From: Clostridiaceae bacterium
GTDB taxonomy: Bacteria > Bacillota > Clostridia > Oscillospirales > Acutalibacteraceae
Direction of reading: 5' to 3'
Assembly: GCA_021769555.1 (NCBI GenBank)
Contig: JAETSR010000001.1
Location: forward strand, 186,001-250,000
Length of the DNA: 64,000 nt
The position numbers and the translations under genes are program-made. The first letter of the stretch is position 1; the number at the start of each line of letters is the position of its first letter. The notes below the pieces were generated by a model, which was not told where the DNA came from, searched no databases, and saw only the letters and a list, made by a program, of their open reading frames with translations. Below, in pieces: positions 10,772-19,375 of this stretch.

Positions 10772-10811
10772 ACCGGCGCGCGGATAAAACTAGTTGCTAA
10801 GGAGGGCATAT

Positions 10812-11234
10812 ATGAAAACAGCATATCCTGTTATTTTGAGTCAAGGTTTGAATCATATTATTGTATTTATACCGGATTTTAACATTAATACTCAGGGGAC
10901 GGACTACGCGGACGCCATGGAGATGGCCCGGGACGCTATGGGGCTGATGGGAATTGATATGGAGGACGAAGGCGAGGCGGTTCCGAAGCCGTCAGCCATT
11001 GGGGAAATTGCCGCAGAGCATGAGGGGGACGTTATAACGCTGGTTGATGTGGATTTTTCAGATTACCGCCGAAAAAACGACATGCGGACGGTACGCCGGA
11101 ATGTGTCCCTGCCGTCCTGGCTGAACGCGGAGGCGGATAAGGCGGGGGTGAATGTGTCGGCTATCCTGCAGACGGCATTGAAGCAGGAGCTCAGGATAAG
11201 CGGGCGGAAGGGCAGAAATGTGAAAGATTTGTGA
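10812..11234 (+). CDS. hicB: HicB-type antitoxin
   Basis: The 140-residue partner of HicA. The N-terminal half is the degenerate RNase H-like HicB domain (YPVILSQGLNHIIVFIPDF and ALEMA-like DAMEMARDAMGLMG). The C-terminal half, from about residue 93, is a ribbon-helix-helix segment (RRNVSLPSWLNAEADKAG) expected to bind the palindrome upstream of hicA. ATG 10812 is chosen because AAGGAGGG lies just upstream; a TTG/CTG-region start six codons earlier has no such site. It ends 27 bases before the groES promoter. Confidence 0.92.
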   Translation: MKTAYPVILSQGLNHIIVFIPDFNINTQGTDYADAMEMARDAMGLMGIDMEDEGEAVPKPSAIGEIAAEHEGDVITLVDVDFSDYRRKNDMRTVRRNVSLPSWLNAEADKAGVNVSAILQTALKQELRISGRKGRNVKDL

Positions 11235-11260
11235 ATTGTAAAAAAATGTGAAAAAGGCTA

Positions 11261-11289
11261 TTGACTTTTCCTGACCATGTGATTAGAAT
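11261..11289 (+). promoter_or_regulatory. groESL promoter
   Basis: TTGACT (11261-11266), 17 bases, TAGAAT (11284-11289), immediately before the CIRCE element. Confidence 0.85.
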
Positions 11290-11293
11290 ATAG

Positions 11294-11320
11294 TTAGCAC
11301 TTGAGAGAGCCGAGTGCTAA
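11294..11320 (+). promoter_or_regulatory. CIRCE operator for HrcA
   Basis: TTAGCACTT-N9-GAGTGCTAA, matching the CIRCE consensus with one arm mismatch (final T for C in the left arm). It lies at the transcription start of groES, the classical position for HrcA heat-shock repression. hrcA itself is not in the window. Confidence 0.96.
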
Positions 11321-11442
11321 AAATTACAAAAAGCTGTTTCTTTTTGCCGGGAGCCGTCAGCATTTGGAGGCTGGCGGGACCGGTAGATTAGCGCCGCCCC
11401 GGGGCGCGGATATAACCGGGGAGAAAGGATACGGTGTATTTT

Positions 11443-11727
11443 ATGAAAATCAAGCCACTTCTGGACAGAGTGCTCATCAAGACTGAGGACGCGGAGGAGA
11501 CCACGAAGAGCGGAATCGTGCTGGCGGCGAAGAGCGTTGAGAAGCCGCAGATAGCGAGGGTGATTGCGGTCGGCCCCGGCGGGGAGGTAGACGGGAAGGA
11601 AATCAAGATGTACCTGAAGGAGGGCGACAGGGTAATTTCCGCGAAGTACAGCGGCACTGAGGTGAAGGTTGACGGCGAGGAGTACACTATCGTGAAGCAG
11701 AGCGATATCCTGGCGGTAGTAGAGTAA
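11443..11727 (+). CDS. groES: Co-chaperonin GroES
   Basis: The 94-residue lid of the GroEL chaperonin. The family pattern is clear: KIKPLLDRVLIK at the start, the mobile loop EETTKSGIVL around residues 19-30, and the roof/beta core ending YTIVKQSDILAVVE. I use ATG 11443 because the family starts here. A GTG at 11434 adds three residues and lies closer to the GAAAGGA site, so the native start could be there. It is heat-inducible by inference from the CIRCE element. The leader between CIRCE and the start is about 120 bases. Confidence 0.96.
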   Translation: MKIKPLLDRVLIKTEDAEETTKSGIVLAAKSVEKPQIARVIAVGPGGEVDGKEIKMYLKEGDRVISAKYSGTEVKVDGEEYTIVKQSDILAVVE

Positions 11728-11798
11728 AGTTTTCGTCCACCTTTTTCAAAAGGTGGCAGGGTTTGGGGCAGCGCCCCAAGACCTTGCCGAAGGCAAGA
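11728..11798 (+). repeat. Intergenic repeat family A, copy 2
   Basis: Begins directly after the groES stop: AAGTTTTCGTCCACC, hairpin CCACCTTTTT/AAAAGGTGG, GGGGC-AGC-GCCCC hairpin, then CTTGCC-GAA-GGCAAG. It lies inside the groES-groEL transcription unit. Confidence 0.8.
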
Positions 11799-11817
11799 CC
11801 CATACTATATATAATAG

Positions 11818-13458
<1,641 letters not shown>

Positions 13459-13493
13459 GATAAGCTAACCTAGCTAGCCATTGAGAGCAATTT

Positions 13494-13529
13494 TGGCCGG
13501 CGCCCAAGAGATTGGGTGCCGGCCATTTT
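13494..13529 (+). terminator. groESL terminator
   Basis: Stem TGGCCGGCGCCCA / TGGGTGCCGGCCA with one G-T pair, followed by TTTTGG. Confidence 0.85.
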
Positions 13530-13543
13530 GGTTGGATGGGGGA

Positions 13544-13572
13544 TTGACTTGGGGGTGGGGGAGGGGTATAAT
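13544..13572 (+). promoter_or_regulatory. Promoter of the coiled-coil gene
   Basis: TTGACT (13544-13549), a 17-base spacer made almost only of G, TATAAT (13567-13572). Confidence 0.8.
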
Positions 13573-13593
13573 GATGTTAAGAGAGGGGGCAGA

Positions 13594-13959
13594 ATGGTGG
13601 ATAGAGAAATGCTGGAGCGTATACTTATGCAGTTAAACAAACTCGAGGCTCAAATGAACAATGGGTTTGCAGAGGTAAAGGACAGGGCTGATAAGCTGGA
13701 CGTCCGCATGGACGGCATGGACTCACGCCTGAACCACTTGGCGGCGAGCATGAAGCTGATGGATTCCCGCACGGACAAGATTGAGAACCGCATGAAGGCT
13801 ATGGAGGAAAGTTTGGGCCGCATGGAGGACGACATGGCTATTCTCCGGGAGGACAGCGAGATAACCCGGGCGGCTTCAAATGAGCTGCTGGCATGGTCGG
13901 GAGAGATAAGCCAGGCGGTGGGGTTCCCGCTGCCGAAGCTGGGGGAGAGGATATCGTAG
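13594..13959 (+). CDS. Coiled-coil protein of unknown function
   Basis: A 121-residue soluble protein dominated by heptads from about residue 10 to 95 (LERILMQLNKLEAQMNNGF, then repeats of the type DxMDGMDSRL, MDSRTDKIENRM). This resembles short tail-fibre-like or chemoreceptor-like coiled coils, and many Clostridia carry similar hypothetical proteins. I use ATG 13594, after AGAGGGGG, because the in-frame start at 13516 lies in the groEL terminator and before the promoter. It has its own promoter and terminator. Function is unknown. Confidence 0.75.
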   Translation: MVDREMLERILMQLNKLEAQMNNGFAEVKDRADKLDVRMDGMDSRLNHLAASMKLMDSRTDKIENRMKAMEESLGRMEDDMAILREDSEITRAASNELLAWSGEISQAVGFPLPKLGERIS

Positions 13960-13968
13960 GATGTATGA

Positions 13969-14000
13969 GGGCTGGCGCTGGTGGGTGCCGGCCTTTTTTT
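13969..14000 (+). terminator. Terminator after the coiled-coil gene
   Basis: GGCTGGCGC / GGTGCCGGCC-type stem followed by seven T, between two convergent genes. Confidence 0.8.
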
Positions 14001-14010
14001 GTGTAGATAT

Positions 14011-14478
14011 CTATTGCTTTTTCGGCGGGTCGAGCCAAGTGAGGATACCGTCAATATCCGGGGTCATGGGGTGCCTATTGCCGGTTTCAGCCTGGGCGAG
14101 ATAATTTTGGCAGGCTGTTACTATAGCTTTTGTGTTAAAATTTATGATAGAGTTTACCTTTTGCAAAAATATGTTGCCATCAATATTATATTTCTGTATA
14201 TACTCTTTGCTGATTGGAAAAATTTTTATGTAGTGTATGCCGTGGCGACATCCAGGACGGGTGTTTTTGTTTGGCGGCAGAGGAAAATATTGACTTTTGG
14301 GGACGTTTGGAGCTATATTTGAGCGGAGCGGGACAACAAAGCTTCTTTTTTGACCCTTGTACATGAGCTTAAGCAAAAGAACGCAAGGACGGCCGGATTC
14401 ATTGAAAAGCAGTTCGCTGTCGGTGCCGTGGATTTTGCAGTTATTATAGAAGGTGGGGCTGACTTTTACAAGGTGCAT
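14011..14478 (-). CDS. ToxN/AbiQ-superfamily endoribonuclease-like toxin (type III TA)
   Basis: A 155-residue protein with the shape of type III toxins: an N-terminal LVKVSPTFYNNC, then RPCVLLLKLMYKG strands and a VVPLRSN motif near residue 50, the position of the conserved PLxS segment of ToxN/AbiQ/TenpN proteins. The segment QYFPLPPNKNTRPGCRHG and HYIKIFPI follow. Context agrees: a consensus promoter, a structured two-unit RNA and a terminator stand immediately upstream on the same strand. AGGAG precedes ATG 14478. The gene is clearly lower in G+C than its surroundings, suggesting transfer. The exact subfamily (CptN-like is my guess) is inference from memory of the families. Confidence 0.72.
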   Translation of the reverse strand: MHLVKVSPTFYNNCKIHGTDSELLFNESGRPCVLLLKLMYKGQKRSFVVPLRSNIAPNVPKSQYFPLPPNKNTRPGCRHGIHYIKIFPISKEYIQKYNIDGNIFLQKVNSIINFNTKAIVTACQNYLAQAETGNRHPMTPDIDGILTWLDPPKKQ

Positions 14479-14489
14479 ATTTTTCTCCT

Positions 14490-14523
14490 AAAACAATCAG
14501 AGCCGCCATTTTTCAGGCGGCTC
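14490..14523 (-). terminator. Terminator between antitoxin RNA and toxin gene
   Basis: Perfect 8-bp stem GAGCCGCC / GGCGGCTC (14516-14523 and 14500-14507) followed on the minus strand by TGATTGTTTT. It sits 12 bases before the toxin ATG, as expected for the leaky attenuator of type III modules. Confidence 0.8.
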
Positions 14524-14622
14524 CAAAATACTACAAATGAATGATATTCTACATTAGCGTCCCGTCATTCGCGGAGACGAAACATACAGGTGGGGGATAT
14601 TCTAAGCGTCACCCTCACTGTG
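14490..14622 (-). ncRNA. Candidate type III antitoxin RNA, two structured repeat units
   Basis: Transcript expected from about 14622 down to the terminator. It holds two units about 49 bases apart, each with GACGCT, TAGAATATC and TGTA-GT-TTT blocks. In unit 1 a stem GTGAGGG (14612-14618) / CCCCCAC (14590-14596) encloses the conserved loop. In unit 2 the stem is GAATGA (14565-14570) / TCATTC (14539-14544). The pairing is kept while the bases differ. In unit 1 the loop GACG can pair with a downstream CGTC, giving a possible H-type pseudoknot. This order (promoter, repeats, terminator, toxin) is that of type III antitoxins. Confidence 0.65.
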
Positions 14623-14628
14623 TTATTT

Positions 14629-14657
14629 AGTATACACCAAAACAGGCTTTCTGTCAA
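14629..14657 (-). promoter_or_regulatory. Promoter of the type III TA locus
   Basis: TTGACA (14652-14657), 17 bases, TATACT (14629-14634) on the minus strand. Confidence 0.85.
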
Positions 14658-14702
14658 CAGGAAAGTTGTTGAAAATCAGCGGAAATTTCTCTGGCTTTAT
14701 GC

Positions 14703-14731
14703 TTGCCATTTCCGGACGAATATAGTACAAT
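14703..14731 (+). promoter_or_regulatory. Promoter of the PhnP-like hydrolase gene
   Basis: TTGCCA (14703-14708), 17 bases, TACAAT (14726-14731), divergent from the toxin-antitoxin promoter. Confidence 0.6.
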
Positions 14732-14775
14732 TAGGCAAAAGCCAGGCCGGAAATTATTTGAAATGGGGCGATGAT

Positions 14776-15615
14776 TTGAAGCTGAAATATCTGGGGACCG
14801 CGGCGGCTGAGGCGGTGCCGGCGCTGTTTTGTGAGTGCGAGGTCTGTGAGCGGGCCAGGGAGCGGGGCGGGCGGAATGTGCGCACCCGGAGCCAGGCGCT
14901 GGTGGACGGGCGGCTGCTGATAGACTTTCCCGCGGACACCTATCTGCATGTGCTGAGGGAGGGCCTTCGGCTCACGGAGATAAACTCATGTATTGTGACG
15001 CATTGTCACTCGGACCATCTGTATCCCGGGGACCTTTGGTGCCTGATAAGCTACGCGGCCCATAGGAGGGAGGCGCGGGCCTTCAATCTCTATGGCACCG
15101 GGGCGGTGCTGAAGATGGTGCGGGAGCAGTGCGAGGATTTGGAGCGGATAATCGGGGAGGGCGGGCTCTGTCTGCACGAGATACGCCCCTTCGAGCCGTT
15201 TGATGTGGAGGGCTATAGGGTAACAGCACTGAAAGCGGACCATGGGGCACCGGAATCGGTGGTGTACGCGGTTGAGAATCCGGAGGGGAAGGCGCTGCTC
15301 TATGCCCATGATACCGGACTGCTGCCGGGGGAGAGCATGGAATATCTGCACAAAAGCGGGCTCAAATTTGGCCTAGTTTCATATGATTGCACAAATGGAC
15401 TGCTTGAGCACGGGGAGCGCAATCATATGGGCCTGAAGGGGGACCTGCGGCTTCGGGAAATGCTTGAGGAGGCCGGGGTGCTCGGGGAGGGCTGCATACA
15501 TGTGGCGAACCACTTCTCCCATAACGGCGGCGGGGCCGGGTACGACGAGATGGTGCCTGCGGCCGGGGAAAAGGGCTTCCTGACCTCATACGACGGCATG
15601 GAAGCAGAGTTCTAA
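14776..15615 (+). CDS. MBL-fold metallohydrolase, PhnP-like
   Basis: A 279-residue metallo-beta-lactamase-fold enzyme. The metal motif THCHSDHLYPGD is near residues 75-86, further ligands lie in ADHGAPE, YAHDTG and ANHFSHNG, and an N-terminal CxxC pair (CECEVCERAR) could hold an extra structural metal as in PhnP. PhnP cleaves cyclic phosphodiesters, but no phosphonate genes are nearby, so the substrate is open. I use TTG 14776 because the family begins LKLKYLGT here; the ribosome binding site (GGGG) is weak and longer in-frame starts lie upstream of the promoter. Confidence 0.85.
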   Translation: MKLKYLGTAAAEAVPALFCECEVCERARERGGRNVRTRSQALVDGRLLIDFPADTYLHVLREGLRLTEINSCIVTHCHSDHLYPGDLWCLISYAAHRREARAFNLYGTGAVLKMVREQCEDLERIIGEGGLCLHEIRPFEPFDVEGYRVTALKADHGAPESVVYAVENPEGKALLYAHDTGLLPGESMEYLHKSGLKFGLVSYDCTNGLLEHGERNHMGLKGDLRLREMLEEAGVLGEGCIHVANHFSHNGGGAGYDEMVPAAGEKGFLTSYDGMEAEF

Positions 15616-15620
15616 AAAAG

Positions 15621-15680
15621 CAAAGTTTTTTGTCAAGTTTTTTTCAAAAAACTTGCGGGGCATGGGGCAGCGCCCCATAC
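15621..15680 (+). repeat. Intergenic repeat family A, copy 3 (variant)
   Basis: AAAGTTTTTTGTC, hairpin CAAGTTTTTT/AAAAAACTTG, GGGGC-AGC-GCCCC hairpin. It separates the PhnP-like gene from the alpha-xylosidase gene. Confidence 0.75.
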
Positions 15681-15726
15681 TTATACCGCAGGCACATAAT
15701 ATAATAACACTCGAAAGGAACCTATC

Positions 15727-17991
15727 ATGAAATTCACAAGAGGCTACTGGCTGAACAAGCCCGGCGTCCAAAACTACGACTGCGTCCAGATACGCGAAAC
15801 CAAATACGAAAACGGCAAGCTCTACCTCTACAGCGTCCCCTACCCCCAGGACGAGCGCGGAATGGGCGGCCCTGTGCTGGAAATGAGCATCAGCTCACCG
15901 AGGCCAGACATCATAAGAACAGAGGCCTGGCACTTCATGGGGAGCGCAAAAAAAGTACCCGAATTTGAGCTTGAAACAGTAGAAACCCCTTTGGAGCTGG
16001 AGGAGTTCGAGGGCGGGATAACTGTCAAAAGCGGCGATACCAGCCTGAGAATCACAAAACATCCTGCTTCTTTCACATACTATTATAAAAATAAAAAGTT
16101 GACAAATGTCGGGGACAAATTCGGCCACAGCATGATTAGCTATATGCAGACTCCCGAGGGCCCATTCATGCGCGCGCAGCTGGACCTGGACATTGGCGAG
16201 AAGATTTACGGCCTGGGTGAAAGGTTCACTCCATTTGTCAAAAACGGACAAGTTGTGGACCTCTGGCAGGAGGACGGGGGCACGTGCTCCGAAATTTCCT
16301 ACAAAAATATCCCCTTCTACCTGACCAACCGGGGCTACGGCGTGTTCGTCAACTCCAGCGGCCCGGTGAGCTACGAGCTCTGCTCGGAGGTGGTGACCCG
16401 GGCGCAGTTCTCGGTGCCGGGGGAGAAGCTGGATTTCATGGTCATCGGCGGCGGTGAGCCCAAGAAGGTACTGAATAATTATACAGCCCTTACCGGACGG
16501 CCGGCGCTGCCCCCGGCGTGGACCTTCGGACTGTGGCTCTCTACCTCTTTTACGACAAACTATGACGAAGATACGGTGAATGAATTTGTGAACGGCATGG
16601 CCGAGCGGGACATCCCCCTGCAGGTCTTCCACTTTGACTGCTACTGGATGGCGGAGAATGAGTGGTGCAATTTCACCTTTGACCCCAAGATGTTCAAGGA
16701 CGCTCCGGGTATGCTGAAGCGTCTGAAGGAGCGGGGATTGCGCATTTGCGTATGGATAAACTCCTATATAGGGCAGAAATCGCCACTTTTCAAGGAGGCT
16801 ATGGAGCGCGGCTATCTTTTGAAGCGGCCAAACGGAGACGTCTGGCAGTGGGACCTGTGGCAGGCCGGGATGGGCCTGGTGGACTTCACAAATCCGGAGG
16901 CCTGGAAGTGGTATCAGGGCAAGCTCCGCGCTCTGCTGGATATGGGGGTTGATTGTTTCAAGACGGATTTCGGCGAGAGAATACCCACGGACTGTGCATA
17001 TTTTGACGGAAGTGACCCGGAGTTAATGCATAATTATTACACATATTTGTATAATAAATGCGTTTTTGAGCTCCTCGAGGAGTATAAGGCCCGGGATGAG
17101 GCCTGCCTCTTTGCCCGGAGCGCCACTGCCGGCGGGCAGAAATTCCCGGTGCACTGGGGCGGCGACTGCTCGTCGAACTACCTCTCGATGAGCGAGTCCC
17201 TGAGGGCCGGGCTCTCCCTGACCTGCTCGGGATTTGGGTTTTGGAGCCACGATATCAGCGGGTTTGAGGGCACGGCGCCGGCGGATGTGTACAAGCGCTG
17301 GGCGGCCTTCGGCCTGCTCTCCACCCACTCCCGGCTGCACGGGTCAAATTCCTACCGGGTGCCGTGGCTGTTCGACGAGGAGTCGGTGGATGTGGTGCGG
17401 AAATTTACCAAGCTAAAGTGCTCGCTCATGCCGTATCTGTACTCAAAGGCGGTGGAGGCACATGAGACCGGCGTGCCGATGATGCGGGCGATGGTGCTGG
17501 AATTTCCACAAGATATAGCGTGCGGGGACCTGGATAGGCAATATATGCTGGGGGAGAGCCTGCTTGTGGCGCCGGTGTTCACCAAGGAGGGTGATGTGGA
17601 TTATTACCTGCCTGAGGGCCGCTGGACGAACCTGTTTACCGGGAAAACTGTGGACGGCGGGCGCTGGGTGCATGAGGTGCACGACTTCATGAGTCTGCCG
17701 CTGATGGTGCGGGAGAACACGATACTTCCGGTGGGTGCGGAGAGTTCAACTGTTGAATATGACTATTTTAAGGGCTTGATACTGCATGTTTTTGAGCTTA
17801 ATGACGAGGCTGAGTGTGAGATAGTCGATATGAAGGGGAAGAAATTCCTGACAGTTACTGCAAAAAGAGTGGCAGATAAAGTCAGCTTTAGCTTTAATGG
17901 TGAGGCAGAAGATTTGAAGATTGTTTTACATGGTCCGGATGGGGAAAAAGTTGTTGACGTTGACCCGGGATTGCATGATTTGACAGTTTAA
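15727..17991 (+). CDS. yicI: Alpha-xylosidase, glycoside hydrolase family 31
   Basis: Releases alpha-linked xylose from the non-reducing ends of xyloglucan oligosaccharides, in the cytoplasm (no signal peptide). The 754 residues are close to YicI of E. coli (772). Order: N-terminal beta-sandwich, GH31 (beta/alpha)8 barrel from about residue 255, proximal and distal C-terminal beta domains. The nucleophile is D414 in CFKTDFGE and the likely acid/base is D480 in HWGGD. GAAAGGA precedes the ATG. No transporter or xylose gene is adjacent; the GH3 enzyme 3 kb away could act on the same oligosaccharides. Confidence 0.95.
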   Translation: MKFTRGYWLNKPGVQNYDCVQIRETKYENGKLYLYSVPYPQDERGMGGPVLEMSISSPRPDIIRTEAWHFMGSAKKVPEFELETVETPLELEEFEGGITVKSGDTSLRITKHPASFTYYYKNKKLTNVGDKFGHSMISYMQTPEGPFMRAQLDLDIGEKIYGLGERFTPFVKNGQVVDLWQEDGGTCSEISYKNIPFYLTNRGYGVFVNSSGPVSYELCSEVVTRAQFSVPGEKLDFMVIGGGEPKKVLNNYTALTGRPALPPAWTFGLWLSTSFTTNYDEDTVNEFVNGMAERDIPLQVFHFDCYWMAENEWCNFTFDPKMFKDAPGMLKRLKERGLRICVWINSYIGQKSPLFKEAMERGYLLKRPNGDVWQWDLWQAGMGLVDFTNPEAWKWYQGKLRALLDMGVDCFKTDFGERIPTDCAYFDGSDPELMHNYYTYLYNKCVFELLEEYKARDEACLFARSATAGGQKFPVHWGGDCSSNYLSMSESLRAGLSLTCSGFGFWSHDISGFEGTAPADVYKRWAAFGLLSTHSRLHGSNSYRVPWLFDEESVDVVRKFTKLKCSLMPYLYSKAVEAHETGVPMMRAMVLEFPQDIACGDLDRQYMLGESLLVAPVFTKEGDVDYYLPEGRWTNLFTGKTVDGGRWVHEVHDFMSLPLMVRENTILPVGAESSTVEYDYFKGLILHVFELNDEAECEIVDMKGKKFLTVTAKRVADKVSFSFNGEAEDLKIVLHGPDGEKVVDVDPGLHDLTV

Positions 17992-17995
17992 TAGT

Positions 17996-18037
17996 AAAAG
18001 GACCCACGGTTTTGTCACCGGGGGTCCTTTATTTTTT
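17996..18037. terminator. Bidirectional terminator
   Basis: Stem AAAGGACCC / GGGTCCTTT with an extended ACGG/CCG part; T-tracts flank both sides. It serves the convergent alpha-xylosidase and decarboxylase-like genes and overlaps the stop codon of the latter. Confidence 0.85.
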
Positions 18038-19375
18038 CACTACAGATACGGTTTCGATGCCGTAATAACGGTAGATTTCAGCAATATTTTCTGTCAAAAT
18101 CTCACCCGGTACGGCAGGGGCCACGGCGGGCGGACAGCTCACTGAGAGGCCGGTGAGAGTGCGCCCGACAGCTTCAGTGATTGACAGCTTTTCGCTGGGG
18201 GAAAAGAGAGCCTGCCGGATGGTCAGGCGGCGCTGGGGAGGCCGGAAAGCTGGGAGCGCGGCGGGGATGGGGGGGAGCTGGGGGAGCCCGGCGAGCACTG
18301 ATTCCAGCCGGGCCAGAGCCTCCGGTGGGGTCTCCGGAGTGGGCATGAGCACCAGGTAGCCGGGGTCAGCGTACTCGGGGTGAATGCCCCGGGACTGTAG
18401 CAGGCCGGCAAGCTGGGGTCCGGTATAGCCGCTGGGGAGGGTAGAGATTGTCAGTTTTAGTGGCTCGTCTCCGGTGAAATGCCAGCCTTTTTGTGCGAGG
18501 CGCAATTTGAAAGCTGTCAAAAACTGAGCTGTATCTGCCAGTTTTTGGGTATAAAAGTTGTCAAGATATTGGTTACATAAATCTATCGACTGTAGTATAA
18601 GATATGATGGACTAGTAGAGCCAAACAGCGACATAGCTTGACATACTTTGCTGGCATAGATTGACGGTGCTAGATGAGAAATGTGGAGGTAAGCGCCGCC
18701 GGTCAGGACAGGAAGAGTCTTGTGGGCGCTGTCGCAGCAGAGGTCGGCGCCAAGGTCCATGGGGTGGCTGGGCGGGTCGAGGAAGTGGAGGTAAGCGCCG
18801 TGGGCGTTGTCAACCAGGAGGGGGAGATTGTGACAATGTGACACCTCAGCCAGAAGTTTGATGTCAGCAGTGTTTCCCAGATAGTCGGGACTTGTGATGT
18901 AGACAGCGGCGGCGTCTGGGTGCTGAGTTAAAATGCTGTCAAGATATTGGGGCGTTATATCACACCGGCACAAGCTATAGTCGGCGTTCTGAGGGTAGAG
19001 CCAGCAGACTTCTAAGTCAAGGAGCGCGGCGGCGGTCAGGAAGGCCTTGTGCGCGTTGCGCCCCGCTACAATCAGCGGGCGGCTGCCGGAGCGCTCCTTA
19101 TGGGCCAGGAGGGCCAGGTAGAGCATGGCGCGGATGCACTGGGAGGAGCCCTCGGTGGAGTAGAAGGTGGCGGCGGCGCCGAAAAGCCTGGCAGCATTTG
19201 ACTGGCTTTCCCGGATGATATCCTGCGGGTCGTAGAGGTTATCGGCGCCGTCTATCTCTGTGATGTCGTAGGGCTCACAGCCGAGAAAACCAGTCCCTTT
19301 ATGGCCCGGCATGTGGAGGCGGGAGGGGTTAGAGCCGGCATAAAACCTGACAAAATCATGGATGGGCGTCGTCAT
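18029..19375 (-). CDS. Orn/Lys/Arg decarboxylase-fold PLP enzyme coupled to SCIFF maturase
   Basis: A 448-residue fold-type I PLP enzyme of the Orn/Lys/Arg decarboxylase major-domain group. The N terminus has the family's MPGHKGTGF, DITEIDGADNL and YSTEGSSQCIRAM motifs, VDNAHGAYLHF carries the cofactor aspartate, and SAHKTLPVLTGGA holds the Schiff-base lysine (K219). The C-terminal part is shorter than in true biosynthetic decarboxylases. ATG 19375 overlaps the maturase stop codon (TGATG), so translation is coupled; longer in-frame starts lie within the maturase. Decarboxylation of a basic amino acid is the family role, but a link to the peptide is open. Confidence 0.88.
   Translation of the reverse strand: MTTPIHDFVRFYAGSNPSRLHMPGHKGTGFLGCEPYDITEIDGADNLYDPQDIIRESQSNAARLFGAAATFYSTEGSSQCIRAMLYLALLAHKERSGSRPLIVAGRNAHKAFLTAAALLDLEVCWLYPQNADYSLCRCDITPQYLDSILTQHPDAAAVYITSPDYLGNTADIKLLAEVSHCHNLPLLVDNAHGAYLHFLDPPSHPMDLGADLCCDSAHKTLPVLTGGAYLHISHLAPSIYASKVCQAMSLFGSTSPSYLILQSIDLCNQYLDNFYTQKLADTAQFLTAFKLRLAQKGWHFTGDEPLKLTISTLPSGYTGPQLAGLLQSRGIHPEYADPGYLVLMPTPETPPEALARLESVLAGLPQLPPIPAALPAFRPPQRRLTIRQALFSPSEKLSITEAVGRTLTGLSVSCPPAVAPAVPGEILTENIAEIYRYYGIETVSVVKK

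Noticed and set aside
11235..11260. Separate terminator between hicB and groES
   Set aside because: The sequence is A-rich without a stem; no hairpin could be drawn.
13981..14322. Plus-strand ORF over the toxin gene
   Set aside because: It starts in a terminator, lacks a ribosome binding site, and the minus-strand frame has promoter, leader and conserved motifs.
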